Assembly (NCBI RefSeq): GCF_018130505.1
Contig: NZ_JAFCKH010000005.1
Span: forward strand, 248,001-312,000
Reading direction: 5' to 3'
Length of the DNA stretch: 64,000 nucleotides
Origin: Bradyrhizobium tropiciagri
Lineage (GTDB): Bacteria > Pseudomonadota > Alphaproteobacteria > Rhizobiales > Xanthobacteraceae
This document shows, in pieces, positions 59,496-64,000 of this stretch. The notes beneath the pieces are model-generated. The model was not told where the DNA came from. It made no database searches and worked only from the letters and a program-made list of their open reading frames with translations. Positions within the stretch are counted from its first letter, which is position 1. Every line of letters starts with the position of its first letter. The translations under genes were made by a program, and so were the position numbers.

Positions 59496-59918
59496 ATGTA
59501 TGAGTGGATCAAGGCGCTGCACATCATTGCCGTCATCTCCTGGATGGCGGGCATGCTCTATCTGCCGCGGCTGTTCGTCTACCATTGCGAGGCCGAGGTC
59601 GGCTCGAAGCAGTCCGAGACCTTCAAGGTCATGGAGCGGCGGCTGCTGAAGGCGATCATCAATCCTGCGATGATCGTGACCTGGCTCGCCGGGCTCTATC
59701 TGGCCTGGGCCGGACACTGGTACCTGTCGGGCTGGTTTCACGCCAAATTTACGCTGGTGCTGATCATGTCGGGTATCCACGGCTTTTTGTCCCGCTGCGT
59801 GAGGGATTTCGCCGCAGACAAGAATCAGCGAAGCCAGAAATTCTACCGTATTATCAACGAGATACCTACGTTATTGATGGTCCTGATCGTGCTCCTGGTG
59901 GTGATCAAGCCGTTCTAG
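59496..59918 (+). CDS. hemJ: Protoporphyrinogen oxidase HemJ
   Basis: A 140-residue, four-segment membrane enzyme of heme synthesis, the oxygen-independent-evolved HemJ type. The N-terminal KALHIIAVISWMAGMLYLPRLFVYH with its conserved His is diagnostic, and AKFTLVLIMSGIHGFLSR carries a second conserved His. The C-terminus LMVLIVLLVVIKPF is typical. It lies between the candidate oriC and rho. In many relatives hemE lies directly upstream, but here there is no room for it. Confidence 0.95.
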   Translation: MYEWIKALHIIAVISWMAGMLYLPRLFVYHCEAEVGSKQSETFKVMERRLLKAIINPAMIVTWLAGLYLAWAGHWYLSGWFHAKFTLVLIMSGIHGFLSRCVRDFAADKNQRSQKFYRIINEIPTLLMVLIVLLVVIKPF

Positions 59919-59954
59919 ACATCGCGATGACTTGCAAGCATGCTTCAGTCCTTC

Positions 59955-59983
59955 TTGCGAAGGCTGGAACGATTTTCTATATA
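59955..59983 (+). promoter_or_regulatory. Sigma-70-like promoter for rho
   Basis: TTGCGA (59955-59960), 17 bp, TATATA (59978-59983) is a good housekeeping promoter. It lies 188 bp upstream of the rho ATG and would produce a long leader with the terminator-like hairpin at 60091. Confidence 0.6.
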
Positions 59984-60090
59984 GACATTATCCCACCCCA
60001 CGCAGGCGGATGTGGTCGCGTTCCGGTTCTTTTCGGGCCGGCGCCGCATCAGGTTCGAAAGCCCCAACGGCACTTTCCTGGCTGAGACCT

Positions 60091-60118
60091 GCGGACCTTC
60101 CTTTGGCGTCCGCTTTTT
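60091..60118 (+). terminator. Terminator/attenuator hairpin in the rho leader
   Basis: GCGGAC (60091-60096) and GTCCGC (60108-60113) form a perfect stem with an 11-nt loop, directly followed by TTTTT. It lies 53 bp before the rho ATG, after the promoter at 59955, so it can attenuate rho as well as end hemJ transcription. Confidence 0.6.
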
Positions 60119-60170
60119 CCAAAGCCACTTCGCATCCCTTCCCTACTTACTTCCTCACAGGACTACCCCA

Positions 60171-61436
60171 ATGCGGGAAATCAAACTCCAGGACCTCAAA
60201 TCAAAAACGCCGGCCGAGCTTGTCTCGTTTGCGGAAGAAAATGGGGTCGAAAACGCCAGCACCATGCGTAAGCAGGAGCTGATGTTCGCTATCCTCAAGC
60301 AGCTCGCGATTGCCGAGACCGACATTATCGGTGAGGGCGTCGTCGAGGTGCTGTCCGACGGCTTCGGCTTTCTCCGTTCGCCCGACGCGAACTATTTGCC
60401 CGGCCCCGACGACATCTACGTCTCGCCCTCGCAGATCCGCCGCTTCGGCCTGCGCACCGGCGATACCATCGAAGGCCACATCCGCAGCCCGAAGGAAGGC
60501 GAACGCTATTTCGCGCTGCTCAAGGTCAACACGCTCAATTTTGAGGATCCGGAAAAGGCCAAGCACAAGGTCAATTTCGACAACCTCACGCCGCTGTTTC
60601 CCAATCAGCGCTTCCGCATGGAGCTCGAAGACTCCACCAAGAAAGATCTTTCCGCGCGTGTCATCGACATCGTCGCGCCGATCGGCAAGGGCCAGCGCGC
60701 GCTGATCGTGGCGCCGCCGCGCACCGGCAAGACCGTGCTGATGCAGAACATCGCGCACTCCATCACCGCGAATCATCCTGACTGCTATCTGATCGTGCTG
60801 CTGATCGACGAACGTCCGGAAGAAGTCACGGACATGCAGCGCTCGGTGAAGGGCGAGGTGGTGTCGTCGACCTTCGACGAGCCCGCCGTGCGCCACGTCC
60901 AGGTCGCCGAGATGGTGATCGAGAAGGCCAAGCGGCTGGTCGAACACGGCCGCGACGTCGTGATCCTGCTCGATTCGATCACGCGCCTCGGCCGCGCCTA
61001 CAACACCGTGGTGCCGTCATCCGGCAAGGTGCTGACCGGCGGTGTCGACGCCAACGCGTTGCAGCGCCCGAAGCGCTTCTTCGGTGCCGCGCGCAACATC
61101 GAGGAGGGCGGTTCGCTGACCATCATCGCGACCGCGCTGGTCGATACCGGCAGCCGCATGGACGAAGTGATCTTCGAAGAGTTCAAGGGTACCGGTAACT
61201 CGGAACTGATCCTCGACCGCAAGGTCTCGGACAAGCGGACCTTTCCGGCGATCGACATCGCCCGATCCGGCACCCGCAAGGAAGAGCTGATCACCGATCC
61301 GCAGGTGCTGAAGAAGATGTACGTGCTGCGCCGCATCCTCAATCCGATGGGCACCATGGATGCGATCGACTTCCTGCTCGACAAGCTGCGCAACACCAAG
61401 AGCAATTCGGAGTTCTTCGACTCCATGAACACCTGA
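60171..61436 (+). CDS. rho: Transcription termination factor Rho
   Basis: A 421-residue hexameric RNA helicase. The N-terminal region ([20 protein letters not shown]), the RNA-binding cold-shock-like domain ([29 protein letters not shown]) and the ATPase domain are all present, with Walker [19 protein letters not shown] and [17 protein letters not shown] 60171 is right on length. The frame is open upstream to 60012 without similarity. A strong intrinsic terminator follows. Confidence 0.98.
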   Translation: MREIKLQDLKSKTPAELVSFAEENGVENASTMRKQELMFAILKQLAIAETDIIGEGVVEVLSDGFGFLRSPDANYLPGPDDIYVSPSQIRRFGLRTGDTIEGHIRSPKEGERYFALLKVNTLNFEDPEKAKHKVNFDNLTPLFPNQRFRMELEDSTKKDLSARVIDIVAPIGKGQRALIVAPPRTGKTVLMQNIAHSITANHPDCYLIVLLIDERPEEVTDMQRSVKGEVVSSTFDEPAVRHVQVAEMVIEKAKRLVEHGRDVVILLDSITRLGRAYNTVVPSSGKVLTGGVDANALQRPKRFFGAARNIEEGGSLTIIATALVDTGSRMDEVIFEEFKGTGNSELILDRKVSDKRTFPAIDIARSGTRKEELITDPQVLKKMYVLRRILNPMGTMDAIDFLLDKLRNTKSNSEFFDSMNT

Positions 61437-61749
61437 GGCGAGACGCCTCGGTCGAGGAGGGCGCTCCGTTCAGGCGGGGCGCCCTTTTTTTATGCTGCGG
61501 GATTTGCTGCGAGAGAGTGCAGCATGACACCGGAGCTTATTAATCGAGCATTTACTATATAACCCATTGATAAATATTAGCTATCGTATGAAGCCGGTCC
61601 GGACCGTGTCGCCATACCGTGCGTGCTGCAACAAATTTGCTGCGGGAATGCTGCGGGCCTGGAGAGCCGATATTGCATCGCAATAAATGCCGGGTGCCCG
61701 GCTCATAGAAACGACGTTGCGTTTGCGAAGGCGCAAGACCTAATAGGCG
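61437..61749. other. 313-bp region between rho and mnmE
   Basis: After the rho terminator the sequence becomes unusually AT-rich (61535-61585) and has several TGCTGCGGG/TGCTGCGA repeats near 61493-61522 and 61626-61660. TTAA-N7-TTTA at 61540-61554 matches seven of eight bases of the CtrA site TTAA-N7-TTAA. It contains the mnmE promoter, and no protein-coding frame is credible. Confidence 0.5.
61458..61491 (+). terminator. Strong intrinsic terminator of rho
   Basis: AGGGCGC and GCGCCCT form a stem with a 14-nt loop, followed by seven T residues (61485-61491), 21 bp after the rho stop codon. Confidence 0.85.
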
Positions 61750-63078
61750 ATGCATTCCCGCGACCAAACCATCTTTGCGCTGTCTTCCGGCCGGCCGCCG
61801 AGCGCGATCGCCATTGTCAGGCTGTCTGGCCCAATGGCTGGCTCGGTCATTGAGCGACTGGCCGGCAAGGTGCCGCCCCCGCGAATGGCGACCCGCGCAC
61901 TGTTGCGGGATTCGAACCATCAACCGATCGATGATGCGGTGGTCCTATGGTTTCCGGGTCCGGCCAGCGCGACCGGTGAGGACGTCGCCGAGTTTCATGT
62001 CCATGGCGGGCGCGCCGTGCTCGCGGCGATGTTTGACGCACTAAGCAGGTTCGACAATGTCCGCGCCGCCGAGCCCGGCGAGTTTACGCGGCGCGGCTTC
62101 GAGAACGGCAAGCTCGACCTGACTGAGGCCGAGGGTCTTGACGATCTCATCCACGCCGACACCGACCGCCAGCGGCGCCAGGCGCTGCGACAGTTGAAGG
62201 GTTTGCTCGGCGACCGCGCCCGGGATTGGCGCGAGCGGATCATCGCGGCATCGGCGCTGATCGAGGCGGGCATCGATTTCTCCGACGAGGGCGACGTGCC
62301 CGCCGAACTGATCGCGCCGGCACTGGAACGGATCAGGGCGCTCCGCGACGAGATTCAAACTGTCCTTGCGGCACAAGGACATGGCGAACGGCTGCGTGAT
62401 GGCTTGGTGGTCGCGATCGCGGGCCCGCCGAATGTCGGCAAGTCGACCCTGATCAACCAGATGGCCCGCCGCGAGGTCGCGATCGTCTCGCCGCATGCCG
62501 GCACCACCCGTGACGTCATTGAGGTGCAGCTCGATCTCGACGGCTATCCCTTGACGGTGATCGACACCGCCGGCATCCGCGAGACCGAGGATCCTGTGGA
62601 GCAGGAGGGTGTCCGGAGGGCTCGCGCCCGGGCCTCGGAGGCTGACCTGGTGCTGTGGCTAGCCGATAGCGCCGATGGCGGGGCTGAGCATGAAGGTTCG
62701 ACACCTGTTTGGATGGTGCGGAACAAGATCGACCTCGAAAGTCGGCCATTGGCGGAGCCGGGCGAAGGAACTCGCGAGTTCCGAATTTCAGCCTCCCGGG
62801 GCGACGGGCTGCCCGAGCTGATCGCAGGCTTGGTCGGGTTTGCGCACGATTACTTCCAGGCCGGCGAGGGCGGGTTGATCACGCGGGTGCGGCAACGCGA
62901 TTTGCTGCAGCAGACGGCTGATGCGCTGACCCGCAGCATCGACATCGTCGGACAAGGTGAGGAACTCGCCGCGGAGGAACTCCGAGCAGCAGCACTCTCA
63001 CTTGGTCGTCTGCTCGGGCGGGTAGATGTTGAGGACATCCTCGACGTTATCTTCCGGGAGTTCTGCGTCGGGAAGTAG
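61750..63078 (+). CDS. mnmE: tRNA uridine-5-carboxymethylaminomethyl(34) synthesis GTPase MnmE
   Basis: A 442-residue GTPase that, with MnmG, modifies U34 of tRNA. An N-terminal folate-binding domain ([22 protein letters not shown]) is followed by a helical domain and an inserted G domain: G1 [21 protein letters not shown] and NKID. The C-terminus FCVGK takes the place of FCIGK with its catalytic Cys. The length matches. It precedes mnmG by 231 bp, a gap with three parS sites. Confidence 0.96.
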   Translation: MHSRDQTIFALSSGRPPSAIAIVRLSGPMAGSVIERLAGKVPPPRMATRALLRDSNHQPIDDAVVLWFPGPASATGEDVAEFHVHGGRAVLAAMFDALSRFDNVRAAEPGEFTRRGFENGKLDLTEAEGLDDLIHADTDRQRRQALRQLKGLLGDRARDWRERIIAASALIEAGIDFSDEGDVPAELIAPALERIRALRDEIQTVLAAQGHGERLRDGLVVAIAGPPNVGKSTLINQMARREVAIVSPHAGTTRDVIEVQLDLDGYPLTVIDTAGIRETEDPVEQEGVRRARARASEADLVLWLADSADGGAEHEGSTPVWMVRNKIDLESRPLAEPGEGTREFRISASRGDGLPELIAGLVGFAHDYFQAGEGGLITRVRQRDLLQQTADALTRSIDIVGQGEELAAEELRAAALSLGRLLGRVDVEDILDVIFREFCVGK

Positions 63079-63137
63079 GGCTACTTTGCACGGGTTGTTC
63101 TGCGGAAAATGGAGGCCGACGGGGATCGGCGCATTCC

Positions 63138-63153
63138 TGTTTCACGTGAAACA
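63138..63153. other. parS site 1 (perfect)
   Basis: TGTTTCACGTGAAACA matches the ParB-binding parS consensus at all 16 positions. Confidence 0.92.
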
Positions 63154-63175
63154 ACGCTCCGCGGGATCGAACCCT

Positions 63176-63191
63176 GTTTTCACGTGAAACG
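63176..63191. other. parS site 2 (variant)
   Basis: GTTTTCACGTGAAACG is a parS 16-mer with the invariant CACGTG core and intact right arm. It differs at the outer bases and one left-arm position. Confidence 0.75.
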
Positions 63192-63212
63192 AAGTTCGGC
63201 GCGTGTGGTGTT

Positions 63213-63228
63213 TGTTTCACGTGAAACG
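63213..63228. other. parS site 3
   Basis: TGTTTCACGTGAAACG matches parS at 15 of 16 positions. Confidence 0.9.
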
Positions 63229-63309
63229 GGCACCCCATATTGGGACCCGGCGCGTGGTGCCCTCAACTTCGTTCTTTCGGCAATCATCACTCCGCGATAG
63301 AAGTCCGCC

Positions 63310-64000
63310 ATGAACTCCCGGGCAGACACATTTGACGTCATCGTCATCGGCGGCGGCCATGCCGGCTGTGAGGCCGCGAGCGCGGCTGCCCGGATGGGCG
63401 CGAAGACGGCGCTGGTGACCCATCGTTTTGCGACCATCGGTGCAATGTCCTGCAATCCCGCCATCGGTGGTCTGGGCAAGGGCCATCTGGTGCGCGAGGT
63501 CGATGCCCTCGATGGTCTGATGGGCCGGGTCGCCGACGCCGGCGGCATCCAGTTCCGGATGCTCAACCGCCGGAAGGGTCCGGCAGTCCGCGGTCCGCGG
63601 GCCCAGGCTGACCGCAAGCTCTATGCCGCGGCGATGCAGGCCGCGATCACCGAGACCGAGAACCTGAGTGTGGTCGAAGGCGAGGCGGACGAGCTCATCG
63701 TCGATGACGGCCAGGTGACCGGCATTCGCTTGGGTGATGGCCGTGCTTTCTCCGCCGGGGCCGTCGTCATCACCACCGGCACCTTTCTGCGCGGCCTGAT
63801 TCACCTCGGTGAGAGGAACTGGCCGGCTGGCCGGGTCGGCGAGGCTCCCGCGATGGGGCTTTCCGCCTCCTTCGAGCGGGCGGGCTTTACGCTGGGTCGG
63901 CTGAAGACCGGTACGCCGCCGCGCCTGGACGGCACCACGATCGACTGGTCCGCGGTTGAAATGCAGCCCGGAGACGATCCACCGGAGCCGTTTTCGGTGA
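63310..64000 (+). CDS. mnmG: tRNA uridine-5-carboxymethylaminomethyl(34) synthesis enzyme MnmG (3' part outside window)
   Basis: The first 230 residues of the FAD-dependent Mnm[24 protein letters not shown] is the dinucleotide-binding motif, followed by [27 protein letters not shown] and [21 protein letters not shown], both MnmG signatures, and [12 protein letters not shown]. With MnmE it forms the cmnm5U34 modification. In alphaproteobacteria rsmG, parA and parB usually follow, outside this window. Confidence 0.96.
   Translation, partial: MNSRADTFDVIVIGGGHAGCEAASAAARMGAKTALVTHRFATIGAMSCNPAIGGLGKGHLVREVDALDGLMGRVADAGGIQFRMLNRRKGPAVRGPRAQADRKLYAAAMQAAITETENLSVVEGEADELIVDDGQVTGIRLGDGRAFSAGAVVITTGTFLRGLIHLGERNWPAGRVGEAPAMGLSASFERAGFTLGRLKTGTPPRLDGTTIDWSAVEMQPGDDPPEPFSV

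Noticed and set aside
61905-61925. TTCGAACC-like T-loop sequence suggesting a tRNA
   Set aside because: It lies inside the mnmE coding frame and no acceptor or anticodon stem could be formed.

Overview
The window is a GC-rich, densely coded chromosomal segment from an alphaproteobacterium, most probably Bradyrhizobium or a close relative in the Nitrobacteraceae. Evidence for this is the gene order (hisB-DUF2628-hisH-hisA-hisF-hisE-coaA; rph-rdgB-hemW; lpoA-like/rsmI-yraN-gshB; secB / tim44-mltA-smr; dnaQ-coaE-maf-ppsR / hemJ-rho-mnmE-mnmG), a PmtA-type phospholipid methyltransferase, alphaproteobacterial DUFs (DUF2244, DUF2585, DUF2628) and dispersed palindromic repeats of the kind common in these genomes. 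It looks like core chromosome: no IS element, phage, CRISPR array, rRNA or tRNA was found.

Left part (1-16 kb): a partial Tat-exported flavin amine oxidase; a YiiX-like hydrolase; a TonB-dependent receptor divergent from nikR with a perfect NikR operator between them; a four-gene cluster (HMG-CoA lyase, class III CoA-transferase, LysR regulator, MFS importer) that reads as a catabolic module for a 3-hydroxy-3-methylglutarate-like acid; a CysZ/EI24 membrane protein; an EmrAB-type efflux pair; nth; and an AraC-MGMT fusion.

Middle part (15-36 kb): gpmA, dapB, a DUF1330 protein, pyrF, an FMN reductase and a pmtA-like methyltransferase, then the heat-shock genes dnaJ and dnaK. dnaK has a near-perfect alphaproteobacterial sigma-32 promoter. 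Next come a nicotinamidase with an unusual export-like N-terminus, an AraC regulator, a VOC protein, and grpE/hrcA divergent from rph-rdgB-hemW. A two-gene unit of unknown function follows (PLP enzyme plus a protein with an HEMFH motif). Then come the lipoprotein/rsmI/yraN/gshB block.

Right part (36-64 kb): a Tat-exported metallo-beta-lactamase-fold hydrolase, a comM/yifB ATPase, an orphan hybrid histidine kinase, the his operon with coaA, an hslV-GNAT-DUF2585-hslU operon, smr-mltA-tim44 divergent from secB, and the replication-origin neighbourhood. The AT-rich gap between ppsR and hemJ has several DnaA-box-like 9-mers and divergently oriented flanking genes, and it occupies the position where oriC lies in Caulobacter and Rickettsia. 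Three parS sites lie 4 kb away, between mnmE and mnmG. The window therefore probably spans or adjoins the chromosomal origin. mnmG runs off the right edge.
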